Shown: in pieces, positions 8,620 through 17,807 of the stretch | Layout: each line of letters starts with the position of its first letter | How positions within the stretch are numbered: the stretch's first letter is position 1 | Source: Methylacidiphilum infernorum V4 | Lineage (GTDB): Bacteria; Verrucomicrobiota; Verrucomicrobiia; Methylacidiphilales; Methylacidiphilaceae | Length of the DNA stretch: 64,000 nt | Assembly (NCBI RefSeq): GCF_000019665.1 | Contig: NC_010794.1 | Location: 558,001 to 622,000 of the forward strand | Direction of reading: 5' to 3' | Notes under the pieces: model-generated | What the model saw: only the letters and a program-made list of their open reading frames with translations | The model's database searches: none | Told to the model about the DNA's origin: nothing | Made by a program: the position numbers and the translations under genes

Positions 8620-9138
8620 ATGACCCTGAGGAAATTCATCATCGCTTTCGGTCTTCTTTCTTTTTGTATAAGCGGCTTTTATCTTCATGATCTTTTTGCT
8701 TTAAGGGCGGCCAAGACTCCCCTGGCTGTCCCGCGACTTTTGGATTGGCTTAAGACTTTGCCGGAAGGAGAACAGCTTTACGTGCGGAGTTACCTCGCCT
8801 TTGATTGCACCCATGACTACCTAGGTGAAGTTAGCAGGGGAGGAGAGGAATTTTATTTCATTTCCGAGGATGGGAACGAAAGGAAAGGGGTCCTCCTTTT
8901 TTCGAGAAAAGACGGAAAGATAAGGTTTTTGCACTACTGCTCTTTTTGTTACTTCTACCGGGACCTGCCAAAGCTCGGGTTAAGCCCCAAGCTGGCAAGC
9001 TGTTTAGCCAGTTTTTGGGCAAAAAAAGAACTAGCCGATAAAGGGGAAGAACAGTTGAAAGAAGAAGCCCTGTCTTCAAAAAACAAGATCTATCCTTTAC
9101 AAAAAGAAGCTTACGAAGAGCTGGGTATTTTACCCTAA
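8620..9138 (+). CDS. Exported protein with Cys-containing core, unknown function
   Basis: 172 aa. There is an N-terminal signal or anchor (about 1-27). The mature part contains FDCTHDYLGEV and HYCSFCYFYRDL; the CxxC-like CSFC pair and two other Cys could form disulfides or bind metal or haem. A GGAG lies 12 bases before the ATG. It is alone on its strand between minus-strand genes. I do not recognise the family. Confidence 0.6.
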   Translation: MTLRKFIIAFGLLSFCISGFYLHDLFALRAAKTPLAVPRLLDWLKTLPEGEQLYVRSYLAFDCTHDYLGEVSRGGEEFYFISEDGNERKGVLLFSRKDGKIRFLHYCSFCYFYRDLPKLGLSPKLASCLASFWAKKELADKGEEQLKEEALSSKNKIYPLQKEAYEELGILP

Positions 9139-9271
9139 AATTTTTTTCGTTTTCAAGCAAGCTTCAAGGGATCTTTTCATGGACCCGGGGCAGGGGTTGT
9201 CTCTTTTCCCTAGCAGCCCAAGCCGACCCTGGGTGAAAACAAGAGAAAATCCTTGTGAGGGGGACTTTCCT

Positions 9272-10249
9272 TTAAAACAGGAGGTGAAACTTCATGATGA
9301 AGGCATTGGAATATTTTTTTTCTATTGTCGGACTGTTAAGACCAACCTGGTAGCCAAAGCCGTAGTAGACTTTCCAGTCATCCTTGAAAGCAAAGCGGCC
9401 CACGAGCACCTCGGGAATGACATAGAGGCCTGGGGCATTAATGAAGTAAAGCTGGTCAAAAGTGGATTGGGAAGTTACCTCTACAGCCGGAGTTACATAG
9501 CCGATACGGTATTCGAAGGCCACGTTGTAGAAATAGGGCAGGGCCGAAGTGCCGTTGTTGCCATCTGTCCAACGGCTACCCAGATTGAGTTGAATGGTGA
9601 AATTCCCCCAGCCTTTCCCAAAGAGAATTGTTGGAGCCCAAGTCCAGTGATTGAGCAGGCTGGGCGCGGTATTGCCGTAAGGGGAATAGGGGGAGACGGC
9701 CTGGAGTTGCACTGAAAAACAGTAATTTTTTTGCCCTTCCGGGGAAGCCATGATCCGGTTTCTTACGATGAAAGTTTCTCCGCCAAAGCCGTCCATTCTT
9801 CCCTGCCCGGGATAAAAAAGATACTCGGGCAGCGAAAAGGTAAATTGCAAGGTAGGACCGACAATAAGCGAAACTCCTTTACCTGATCCGAAATCCCAAG
9901 CTTTTTGGCCCGTGGGCAGGGTTTCATAATAGACGTCGTAGCGAATCCTCTGTTCCAAGCGTGCCGTTGAAGTGACAAGAGGGGTAAGCCACTTGGGTTG
10001 CCGGTCGCGGGTTTCGGCGGTCATTCTCCGCCATTTACCCAGCCAGCCTTTGCCCGGGTCCTGCCCGTTCATCGTTTCGATAAGGTCCTGTGCGGCGACT
10101 TCTTCTCCAGGCCAGAATACCGTGTCGGCCTTGGCTAAAAAAGGAAGGAAAACAACCGAGGTCAAGCTGGCAAAAAAAAGGAGAAAAGGAAGGGAAAAGG
10201 GCCTCTTGTTGGGAATCAAAAATAAAAAAAGAAAGGATTTGGCTTTCAT
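9272..10249 (-). CDS. Predicted outer-membrane beta-barrel protein
   Basis: 325 aa. A long signal peptide ends near FLAKADTVFW (about residue 42). The rest is Gly/aromatic-rich with alternating strands (for example WGNFTIQLNLGSRW, YNVAFEYRIGYVTPAVEV), and the protein ends in HLLF, the terminal Phe typical of Omp85-inserted barrels. It may belong to the broad phenol-pathway MetA-like or transporter-like barrel families; I cannot choose. An antisense open frame at 9179-9715 is only a shadow. Confidence 0.65.
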   Translation of the reverse strand: MKAKSFLFLFLIPNKRPFSLPFLLFFASLTSVVFLPFLAKADTVFWPGEEVAAQDLIETMNGQDPGKGWLGKWRRMTAETRDRQPKWLTPLVTSTARLEQRIRYDVYYETLPTGQKAWDFGSGKGVSLIVGPTLQFTFSLPEYLFYPGQGRMDGFGGETFIVRNRIMASPEGQKNYCFSVQLQAVSPYSPYGNTAPSLLNHWTWAPTILFGKGWGNFTIQLNLGSRWTDGNNGTSALPYFYNVAFEYRIGYVTPAVEVTSQSTFDQLYFINAPGLYVIPEVLVGRFAFKDDWKVYYGFGYQVGLNSPTIEKKYSNAFIMKFHLLF

Positions 10250-10655
10250 TGGGAATCGATCGATCTTTTTCTCCCTGTTTCTTATCTCCTTTTTAGAGAG
10301 TAACTTTTATCCTCATCCTCGATGAAATCCCTTAAAGGGGGGACCATGTCTTTTGTTTTGTGCCTGGGAAAAGATTGGTTCTTTGCCCCGAAGGCTAAGA
10401 GTTGTCAACACGGGAGAAAAAGCAAGCAGTAAAGCGAAAAACATCTGGGTTTTCATTATTAAAGTTGAGATGAAAAGAAAAGTTGTGTTTTTTGGAAAAG
10501 CAGAAAATATACCCGGTTTTTTAGACTTTTTTTCTTTAAGTTATAGGATAGATTTTTCTTTGCAAAACAGCTTGGCTTTTTCCCTCTTTAGTTTGGGCTT
10601 GTTGAAAACTAGAAGACTCAAGCTCGCTTAATCTTTAAACAGGCTTAAAAAATCC
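10250..10655. other. Intergenic region without supported gene
   Basis: 406 bp between two minus-strand genes. A 92-codon plus-strand frame (10353-10631) has no ribosome site, unusual composition and no recognisable family, so it is not called. Confidence 0.45.
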
Positions 10656-12293
10656 TCAGCCGAGCTGTTTCTCGGATTTGCAAAGAAGTTCGAGATGCCG
10701 GTCACAGAGTTGAAAGAAAAGGTTTTTCAAGGCGGTCTCGAAGGGTTCTGTTGAGGAAAACTTGATTATGTTTTCTTGGGGGAGTTCCAGGGGTTCTTCA
10801 TACAGCTTATCCAAGAGGGGAAGATCTTCCAAGCGGGCATCCGAAAGGGAAGGGGAGTGTTCTCGTTTTTCCAACCTTTTTTCTCTTGTCTGCCTGTCCG
10901 CTTCAAGTTCGACGAAAAGACAGCCGTAAGCTTGCTCCTTTAATTTTTCCCTCAAGAAATTTCTTTGCTCTTTTTGACCAAAGGTGCCGTCGAGGATAAC
11001 CCCCCGCTGATCGCCGAGCTCGTTTAGTCCCCTTGTGACCATCTCTTGGTAAGTCTTGAGGCTCATTGCTTTTGAATAGATTTTTTGGCGCTCTTCGGGC
11101 CCCGTTCTCTGGTAAGGATCGATGCCCGCGAACTCCTTGCGAATCCTGTCGGAGGAGAAAACTTTCCATCCCAGCTTGGCCCCAAGATGTTCGGCTAGGT
11201 AGCTTTTACCGGTGGCCACTCTTCCCATCACCACTATCATGGTGGGCTGGGAGCCTATCGTTGCGTACTGCAAGGAAAGCTGAAAATACCTCTTGGCCCT
11301 TTCAATGTGATCCTTTTTTTTGGCTTCCCCTACGAGCGGATCCTTGGCGGTCATTCCTTCGACTTTTCCCCGGACATAGGCCCGGTAAGACTTGTAAAAA
11401 TCCAGAAGCTTGTAAAAACTGAAATCGTTGAGGGCTTCGGCCATCCGGCGGCAGAAAAAAGAAGAGAGATCCTGCCTTTGGTTGTAATCAAGATCCATGG
11501 CTAAAAAAGCGATGTCGCAGGCCACGTCTATAAACCGGAATCTTTCGTTGAACTCGATCCGGTCAAAAATGCAGATTTTAGCCGGTTCTAAATAAATGTG
11601 CTCAAGGTGGAGATCCCCATGGCCATTTTTTATCCAACCTTGGCGGACCCTCTCCAGGAAAAGCGGGGCGAAAAGCTCGTAAAAACGGTCGGTAAAATAA
11701 CGGATCGTCTCAAAGCTGGTCTCATCTAAAGTCAAGCCGATGTCGGAGCGCGTTTGCTCGAAATTTTCATCGGTGTTCATTTTAATCTTTTCGATTGACC
11801 CCCAAGCGGAAATTTCCTCCCCGCTTTCCGTCTGCTTGTAGAACTGGCAAAGCTTCAAGACGAGACGGTCGACGGCTGAAAAATCCACCCGGTTTCTTTG
11901 AAGCAGTCTTTTGAAAAAAAACCGCCGTGAAAGCATCCGCATCTTTACCGCGTATTCGACGACGTCGGCCGTTGCATCAAAGGAAAGCAACCCTGAATCC
12001 TTCCTTGTAATCGGAACAACCCCCAGGTAGATTTCAGGGCAGAGAAGGCGGTTGAGCTCAACTTCCCGCTGGCAATAAAACTTTCTTTTTTCAAGGGTGG
12101 AGAAATCAAGAAAACCAAAATTCACCGGTTTTTTTATTTTGTAAACAAAAGGAGGGACAATAAATACATAAGAAGCATGAGTTTGGATAAAGCGGATGTG
12201 CCGGGGATGGTGAGGATAGGAGGACTTTTGGGATAAAAAACCGAGGAGTTCCTCAGGGGGAGCCTGGCCGTTTGTTTTTTTTTGGTTATTCAT
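10656..12293 (-). CDS. Fusion of aminoglycoside-phosphotransferase-like kinase and P-loop NTPase
   Basis: 545 aa. The N-terminal half (about 1-340) resembles the aminoglycoside phosphotransferase fold: the catalytic loop NGHGDLHLEHIYL and the metal-binding FDRIEFNERF are visible. The C-terminal half (about 355-530) is a zeta-toxin/gluconokinase-like NTPase with Walker A GRVATGKS and the pair SSDRIRKEFAG. This two-domain arrangement is a known family of unknown substrate in many bacteria, not a resistance gene. The flanking genes do not suggest a pathway. Confidence 0.85.
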   Translation of the reverse strand: MNNQKKTNGQAPPEELLGFLSQKSSYPHHPRHIRFIQTHASYVFIVPPFVYKIKKPVNFGFLDFSTLEKRKFYCQREVELNRLLCPEIYLGVVPITRKDSGLLSFDATADVVEYAVKMRMLSRRFFFKRLLQRNRVDFSAVDRLVLKLCQFYKQTESGEEISAWGSIEKIKMNTDENFEQTRSDIGLTLDETSFETIRYFTDRFYELFAPLFLERVRQGWIKNGHGDLHLEHIYLEPAKICIFDRIEFNERFRFIDVACDIAFLAMDLDYNQRQDLSSFFCRRMAEALNDFSFYKLLDFYKSYRAYVRGKVEGMTAKDPLVGEAKKKDHIERAKRYFQLSLQYATIGSQPTMIVVMGRVATGKSYLAEHLGAKLGWKVFSSDRIRKEFAGIDPYQRTGPEERQKIYSKAMSLKTYQEMVTRGLNELGDQRGVILDGTFGQKEQRNFLREKLKEQAYGCLFVELEADRQTREKRLEKREHSPSLSDARLEDLPLLDKLYEEPLELPQENIIKFSSTEPFETALKNLFFQLCDRHLELLCKSEKQLG

Positions 12294-12420
12294 ATGTGTT
12301 TTTTTTACATTTTCGCTATATATCTTTTTGATTCATCACCACTTGAGAGGTTGTTTTCTCCATAAGGCTATGGAAAAGGATATATAAGGAAAATGAAAAG
12401 GAAAAATAAAAATTCAGGGA

Positions 12421-12472
12421 GGCTGCGACCGACTAGAGAAAACAGCCAGGGAGCAAACAGAAGGAAAGCCTG
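12421..12472 (+). other. Possible structured leader of hyuA
   Basis: Two adjacent inverted repeats in the 5' region of hyuA: GGCTG (12421-12425) with CAGCC (12443-12447), and CAGG (12447-12450) with CCTG (12469-12472). They share one base, so they may be alternatives. The purine-rich loop text resembles no riboswitch I can name with confidence. Confidence 0.2.
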
Positions 12473-12498
12473 TTATAGAGACTGAGGATAAACCGGTT

Positions 12499-14577
12499 AT
12501 GCATGTGCGCATTGGCGTCGATATAGGAGGAACTTTTACCGATTTCGTCATCTTTGATGGAAGGACTATTCACCGCCTCAAACGGAGGTCAACGAGCGAT
12601 CGGCCGGAAGAAGGATTGGTAGAAGGGATAAAAACTGCCCTGGGAATGTTCGAACGGATCAGCGGTTTTGAAATCGTCCACGGAACGACCGTGGGAACCA
12701 ATGCCATCCTTGAAGGGAAGGGAGCTAAAACGGCTCTTTTCACTACAAAAGGATTTGAAGATATCCTGGAAATCGGCAGGCAGAACCGCCGCTGCCTCTA
12801 CAAGCTTGGGCCTTCGAAGCCTCCTTCCCTTGTTCCCCGTTTTCTGCGCTTTGGTGTCCCTGAAAGAATAACAAAGGATGGAGAAATTCTCCAAAGGGTC
12901 GATCTCTCCGCCGTGGAAGCTGCCCTTGAAAAACTCAAAGAGCACAAGGTTGAAAGCATCGCCGTCTGTTTTCTTTTTTCTTTTGTCAACCCCGACCATG
13001 AAAAGGAAGTGGGTTACTTTTTGAGGCGGCTGGGCTATGAGGTGAGCTTGTCCTCCGAAATTCTCTCTGAATACAGGGAGTATGAAAGGACGTCCACGAC
13101 AGTGCTCAATGCGAAGATCGGCCCGGTGGTAACGAATTATGTCGAGAAGTCCCTAAAATTGCTCACGGACTGGTCGGTTCACCGGTTTGGAGAACGCTTT
13201 GCCCGTCAACTCCAAAAGAACTCTTTTTTTAGAATCATGCAGTCTAATGGAGGAGTGGTTTCGACAAGGGGAATCAGAAAAAACCCGCTTTTGACGGTTT
13301 TATCCGGGCCGGCCGGCGGGGTATGTGCAGGGGCCGCTTTGGCGGAGTGTTGTGGACTCAAAAGAGTGATTACCGTGGACATGGGGGGGACATCCACCGA
13401 TGTGAGTTTTTTTATCGAGGGACAGATCGAAAGGACAACGGAAGGGGAGATCGGAGGCTATCCTTTTGGAACGCCGATCGTCTCGATCAAATCGATAGCG
13501 GCGGGAGGAGGTTCGATTGTCCGCGTAGATGCGGGGGGTGCTTTGCGGGTAGGCCCGCTGAGTGCGGGTTCCGACCCGGGACCGATTTGTTACGGCAGGG
13601 GAGAAAGTATTACCGTGACGGATGCCCATCTTATCCTGGGAAGACTCTTGGACACGGTTTTCATGGGAGGGCAATTGAGACTGGATAGGCAGAGGACGAG
13701 GATGGTTTTTGAGCAATTTTGCCGAGAAAGGCTACCCGGTTTTGTGGAGAAGGAGGGCGGGATTGAAAAAGCCGTCGTCGGCCTTGCCCAGGGGATACTC
13801 GATATAACCAATCTCCAGATGGCGAAAGCCATCGAGCTCATGACCGTCTCCAAGGGACAAGATCCAAGGGAATTTACGCTGATGGTTTTTGGAGGGGCAG
13901 GGGGGCTGCACGGTTGCGACCTGGCCGATGCCCTGGGAATTCCGCTTGTCGTCGTTCCAAGGGACCCAGGACTTTTTTGTTCCTTGGGAGTGCTGTTGTC
14001 GGATGTCGTCAAGGATTATTCCCTGAGTTGTATTCGGCCCCTGGATACTTTTGAGAGTGCGGAAATCGATCTTCTTTTTGGAAAGCTGGAAAGAGTGGCC
14101 CAAAAGGAGCTCGAAGAAGAGGGAATTCCTTCCCCAAGACGCTTTTTCAGCCGCTACGTTGATCTCCGCTACAAGGGACAGTCTTTTGAGATTAGCCTTC
14201 CTTACAGTGCGGAATTAACCCGGGAATTTCATTGTAAACACGAGGAAAGATACGGCTACAGCGATTGGTCGAGGATCGTAGAAACGGTCACTTTCAGGCT
14301 GAAAGCTGTTGGCATGCTAGACAAGATCTCCTTTCCAAGGACGGCTCATAGGGGTGAAGAAACCCCGGTTCCGGAGGCTCTCCTGGATAGAAGAAAAGTT
14401 TTTTTCCAAAAGAAAGAGTGGCTTACCCCTTTTTATCTCCGGGAGAAATTGCAAGGAGGCAATAAATTGAAAGGTCCTGCCGTTATCGTTGAATATAGTG
14501 CGACGACGGTCGTCAACCCGGGTTACGAGGCCAGCGTGGATAGTTTTGGTAATCTTTTGCTCTCTAAAAATGATTGA
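12499..14577 (+). CDS. hyuA: Hydantoinase/oxoprolinase subunit A (HyuA family)
   Basis: 692 aa, the usual length for the ATP-binding subunit of N-methylhydantoinases, acetone/acetophenone carboxylases and 5-oxoprolinases. The N-terminal ASKHA-type phosphate loop VDIGGTFTDFVIFDG, EIVHGTTVGTNAILEGKG, the second loop LSGPAGGVCAGA and VDMGGTSTDVSF are all intact. With HyuB it would hydrolyse a cyclic amide using ATP, or carboxylate a ketone; specificity cannot be read. A GAGGA site lies upstream of the ATG. The partner subunit follows on the same strand but after a 520-bp gap. Confidence 0.93.
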   Translation: MHVRIGVDIGGTFTDFVIFDGRTIHRLKRRSTSDRPEEGLVEGIKTALGMFERISGFEIVHGTTVGTNAILEGKGAKTALFTTKGFEDILEIGRQNRRCLYKLGPSKPPSLVPRFLRFGVPERITKDGEILQRVDLSAVEAALEKLKEHKVESIAVCFLFSFVNPDHEKEVGYFLRRLGYEVSLSSEILSEYREYERTSTTVLNAKIGPVVTNYVEKSLKLLTDWSVHRFGERFARQLQKNSFFRIMQSNGGVVSTRGIRKNPLLTVLSGPAGGVCAGAALAECCGLKRVITVDMGGTSTDVSFFIEGQIERTTEGEIGGYPFGTPIVSIKSIAAGGGSIVRVDAGGALRVGPLSAGSDPGPICYGRGESITVTDAHLILGRLLDTVFMGGQLRLDRQRTRMVFEQFCRERLPGFVEKEGGIEKAVVGLAQGILDITNLQMAKAIELMTVSKGQDPREFTLMVFGGAGGLHGCDLADALGIPLVVVPRDPGLFCSLGVLLSDVVKDYSLSCIRPLDTFESAEIDLLFGKLERVAQKELEEEGIPSPRRFFSRYVDLRYKGQSFEISLPYSAELTREFHCKHEERYGYSDWSRIVETVTFRLKAVGMLDKISFPRTAHRGEETPVPEALLDRRKVFFQKKEWLTPFYLREKLQGGNKLKGPAVIVEYSATTVVNPGYEASVDSFGNLLLSKND

Positions 14578-15097
14578 AAGAATAACCGGCCGTCTTTTCT
14601 TCAAGAGGCCGATCGAACCTCCCTTTTTTAAACCGGGATTTTCACCTGGCAAAAAAAAGCCCTTTTTTTTTCATCGGCCATGAAAGCTTTTTTTCTACGG
14701 CTCTCTTTTTGGGGAGGGCTCATGGAGGGATAGGGAATGTTGCACAGGTTGGCCGGTTTCCTTTGAGTTGGCTTCTGCTTGGCTTTTCTTTAGGGTTATC
14801 CTTATTCTTGGACAGCCCGTTTTCTTTTGGCTTAGGCCGTTTCGGCTTTGGGTCAACCTCGAATAATTTTCTTCGGGATTGAAGGAAGAAGCTTGTTTTA
14901 TCCGGTGGGAAGCGGAGGAAGGAGCCGGGTTTTTGGAAGAAGAGAAGATCAAAGAAAAAAGATGGGTGCCCGAGGATAAGGACAAGCATGCTTCCGGGCG
15001 GAAATTAAGCTGGAAGCGAACATTATGGCTACGGATGATCTTTTCTCTTCGGGGAGGCTTGAACTCTTCCCTGGAATCTTTTTTAATGGGTAAGGTC
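14578..15097. other. Unusual spacer between hyuA and hyuB
   Basis: 520 bp separates two subunit genes that are usually adjacent or overlapping. The sequence has oligo-T and oligo-A runs and no supported gene. An open frame in the hyuB frame from 14879 adds non-conserved residues, so I treat it as non-coding. It may be a decayed insertion or hold a second promoter. Confidence 0.4.
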
Positions 15098-16687
15098 ATG
15101 GATCCGATTGAGCTGGAAATATTCAAATCTCTTTTTGTTTATGTCGCTGAAGAAATGGGCATAGCCTTGCGAAGGACGGCCTTTTCCCCAAACATCAAGG
15201 AAAGGAAAGATTACTCTTGTGCCCTTTACAATAGCGAAGGGCTTCTTGTCGCCCAAGGGGATCACATGCCCGTCCATCTCGGTTCCATGCCCATGGCGGT
15301 CAGGAGGGTGGTTCGATCCATTCCCATGAAAAGGGGAGACATAGTCATCCTCAATGATCCTTTTGAAGGAGGAACTCATTTGCCGGACATTACGATGATT
15401 TCAGGAGTATTTGTTGAAAATGCCGATGAATCCCCCTTTTTCTACGTGGCTTCACGCGCCCATCATTCGGACGTCGGAGGGATCGCCCCCGGTTCGATGA
15501 CCTTGACCAGAGAAATTTATCAAGAAGGGTTGCGGATTCCGGCCGTTAAACTCGTCGAAGAAGGAAAATGGAACAAGGATCTTTTAAGTCTTATTCTTGC
15601 CAACGTGCGAACCCCTTCAGAAAGGGAAGGGGATTTGACGGCGCAATTGGCGGCAAATCGAGTGGGAGAAAAAAGGCTTCTTGAAATGGTCGCCAAGTAT
15701 GGGAAAGAAAAGATAACCTTGGCCATGAGAGAGCTGATCGGGTATACGGCCAGGATCGTTGAAAAACGAATTGAACAGATTCCCGAAGGGACCTACAAGG
15801 CTATCGATTATCTGGACGACGATGGCATTTCGACCGATCCCATTCCCATCCAAGTCGCCATTCAAAAAAAAGGAAGTAGCCTTTTAATCGACTTTAGCGG
15901 GTCATCTCCCCAGGTTGAAGGCAACGTCAATGCTGTTTTTTCTATTACCTTGTCCGCCGTGGCTTACGTGCTCCGTGCCCTTTTGCCTGAAGAGGTGCCC
16001 GCAAACGCAGGAATTTTATCTGCTGTACAGGTTATCGCCCCTTCGGGATCCGTGGTTAATGCCGTTTATCCCGCTTCTGTTGCCGGAGGAAACGTTGAAA
16101 CTTCCCAGAGAGTCGTTGACGTTCTCCTCAAGGCTTTACATCAAGCCATCCCTGATGCCATTCCCGCGGCAAGCAGTGGAACCATGAACAACTTAAGTTT
16201 TGGCGGCATAAACCTTGAAACGGGAGAGCCCTTCAGCTATTACGAAACCATCGGGGGAGGGATGGGAGGTGGACCCCTTGGCGAGGGCGACAGTGCCGTG
16301 CATACCCATATGACCAACTCTTTAAATACCCCCATTGAAGCGATGGAATATAACTTGCCTATTCGGGTCAGGAGATACGCGGTTAGGGAAGGTTCCGGGG
16401 GAAAGGGAGAAAAAAGGGGGGGAGATGGGATTATCCGTGAAATCGAATTTTTGCAGCCCATGACCGTTTCCCTGCTTTCCGATAGGAGGAAATTCCCTCC
16501 TTACGGTCTTCTGGAAGGGGAAGAAGGTAAAAGAGGAGAAAACATCCTTATTGGAAAGGAGGGTGAAGTTGCCCTTCCTTCAAAAAAAATGTTCACGGTC
16601 CAGAAAGGGGATATATTAAGGATTTCGACCCCGGGAGGAGGAGGTTGGGGAAAAGCGAAGCAGGACCCTTGTTGCCGACCGGTTTAA
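15098..16687 (+). CDS. hyuB: Hydantoinase/oxoprolinase subunit B (HyuB family)
   Basis: 529 aa from the ATG at 15098, which begins at MDPIELEIFKSLFVYVAEEM, the conserved start of the family; an alternative ATG is at 15086 and the open frame extends further upstream. Family landmarks include MGIALRRTAFSPNIKERKDY, LVAQGDHMPVHLGSMP, DIVILNDPFEGGTHLPDI and RAHHSDVGGIAPGSM, which carries metal-ligand His and Asp residues. The Gly-rich ETIGGGMGGGPLGEGDS and the end STPGGGGWG are typical. It forms the heteromeric enzyme with HyuA. No dedicated transporter is nearby. Confidence 0.93.
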   Translation: MDPIELEIFKSLFVYVAEEMGIALRRTAFSPNIKERKDYSCALYNSEGLLVAQGDHMPVHLGSMPMAVRRVVRSIPMKRGDIVILNDPFEGGTHLPDITMISGVFVENADESPFFYVASRAHHSDVGGIAPGSMTLTREIYQEGLRIPAVKLVEEGKWNKDLLSLILANVRTPSEREGDLTAQLAANRVGEKRLLEMVAKYGKEKITLAMRELIGYTARIVEKRIEQIPEGTYKAIDYLDDDGISTDPIPIQVAIQKKGSSLLIDFSGSSPQVEGNVNAVFSITLSAVAYVLRALLPEEVPANAGILSAVQVIAPSGSVVNAVYPASVAGGNVETSQRVVDVLLKALHQAIPDAIPAASSGTMNNLSFGGINLETGEPFSYYETIGGGMGGGPLGEGDSAVHTHMTNSLNTPIEAMEYNLPIRVRRYAVREGSGGKGEKRGGDGIIREIEFLQPMTVSLLSDRRKFPPYGLLEGEEGKRGENILIGKEGEVALPSKKMFTVQKGDILRISTPGGGGWGKAKQDPCCRPV

Positions 16688-17094
16688 AAAAAGCGGGGGT
16701 AAAACCGGGACATAACCGCCGCAAGAATAGCAAGTTTTCATCCCAAAAAGGTTCAAGCTTGATCAAGGGCAAAGAGAGATCTTCCAAGTAAGAAAATTTT
16801 AGATTTCCAATCTTTCCCTCTACCCGTTTCAATTTTGCTTCAAAGAGGACTGGCCTTTCCCTTCCTTGCAAGGAAGGGTTAAAGTATGGACCTGTAAGGA
16901 GCCAAGGAAAGCTTTATTCCATAAATATTTTATAAATCCACAAGAGGTTCATTTTGCCTTCGATCCTGGGCTTGCCTTTATGGGTTTTCATGGAGAAGAT
17001 GTTGCCTTTACAAGATACTCAAAAATACCTAGAAAATTCTTATTTTGAAGCATCGGGAGGTTGGTGGGTTCCTTGGCTTTTTAGCAAAAAAAGC
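16688..17094. other. Intergenic region after hyuB
   Basis: 407 bp between hyuB and the 3' end of the split L,D-transpeptidase gene. A CCGGTTT...AAACCGG inverted repeat (16679-16708) begins at the hyuB stop, but no T-run follows it. No gene is supported. Confidence 0.4.
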
Positions 17095-17292
17095 TTACTC
17101 GAGAATGAGGACCCGGGTATGGAGCGGGGTAATAGAAAAGAGCTTAGCGGCAAAGTCAGGGGGCAGGCGGATGCATCCGTGGGAGAGAGGCCGACCCGTG
17201 GTCGTTCCCCCGTGTAAGCCGATGCCGGTTTGGGTAAGACGGAGCTAAACTTTAGTATTGCAAATAGTGCGTAATGGTGTATTGTGTAGGGA

Positions 17293-17802
17293 ATGGAAAG
17301 CACTATGAGCACGGGCCGGGCGGCCAAGCTGCTGGGGGTCTCGGTCAAGACCATGCAGCGATGGGAGCGTGAAGGCCGACTAATTCCTGCGGCGCGGACC
17401 GACAGCAACCGAAGGCTTTACACCGAATCACAGCTTCGTGATTTTCTCGGCCTGCGCCATGCGGTGTCCGAGCCGACGCGGCTCATCATCGCCGATCGCT
17501 GGTATCCGAGCAGTCGCCTGTGTTCGGTTTGCGGGTGGAAGAACGAGGCGCTGACGCTCAAGGATCGGAGCTGGACGTGTCCCGAGTGCGGCACGCACCA
17601 CGACCGCGACTTCAACGCGGCGCTCAACCTCAAACGGCTGGCAACCGCAACTGCCCTACCCGTGGCGAGTCCGTCTGGTAACAGCGGCACTGCGGCAGAG
17701 ATGGTCTCTGCCGTAGTCGGGAAAGTTACGCCTGTCAGAGACGATTCCGTTGAGGAATCGGGGCAGGAAGAGAACAGTGCGCACCTTTGTGCACGTTTTT
17801 GA
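17293..17802 (+). CDS. Chimeric TnpA-HTH / TnpB-zinc-ribbon protein of the IS607 derivative
   Basis: 169 aa. Residues 5-52 ([20 protein letters not shown], then [15 protein letters not shown]) are the MerR-like DNA-binding domain of IS607 TnpA. Around residues 58-64 it passes directly into TnpB sequence: [35 protein letters not shown], i.e. the four-Cys zinc ribbon and final RuvC Asp. The serine-recombinase catalytic domain and most of TnpB (wedge, REC, RuvC-I/II) are missing. It cannot catalyse transposition or cutting; it could bind element ends as a regulator, or be a non-functional by-product of deletion. Three of the four differences from copy 2 inside the frame change amino acids, which argues against strong protein-level selection. 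Confidence 0.85.
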   Translation: MESTMSTGRAAKLLGVSVKTMQRWEREGRLIPAARTDSNRRLYTESQLRDFLGLRHAVSEPTRLIIADRWYPSSRLCSVCGWKNEALTLKDRSWTCPECGTHHDRDFNAALNLKRLATATALPVASPSGNSGTAAEMVSAVVGKVTPVRDDSVEESGQEENSAHLCARF

Positions 17803-17807
17803 TAGCA
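17640..17807 (+). ncRNA. Candidate orphan TnpB guide RNA (omega-RNA), copy 1
   Basis: TnpB guide RNAs overlap the tnpB 3' end and run through the right element end into flanking DNA. This tail is retained and holds two hairpins: CGATTCC-GTTGA-GGAATCG (17742-17760, perfect) and GTGCGC-ACCTTT-GTGCAC (17777-17794, one G-U pair). The putative guide would start near 17808 in the host ldt gene. The 5' limit is arbitrary. Assignment is inference. Confidence 0.3.

Noticed and set aside
9179-9715. 178-codon plus-strand frame
   Set aside because: Antisense to the outer-membrane barrel gene, whose signal peptide and terminal Phe make it the real one.
10353-10631. 92-codon plus-strand frame in an intergenic region
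   Set aside because: Lacks a ribosome site, is compositionally odd, and has no known relatives.
14695-15126. 143-codon minus-strand frame in the hyuA-hyuB spacer
   Set aside because: Low-complexity, overlaps the hyuB start; no family or ribosome site.
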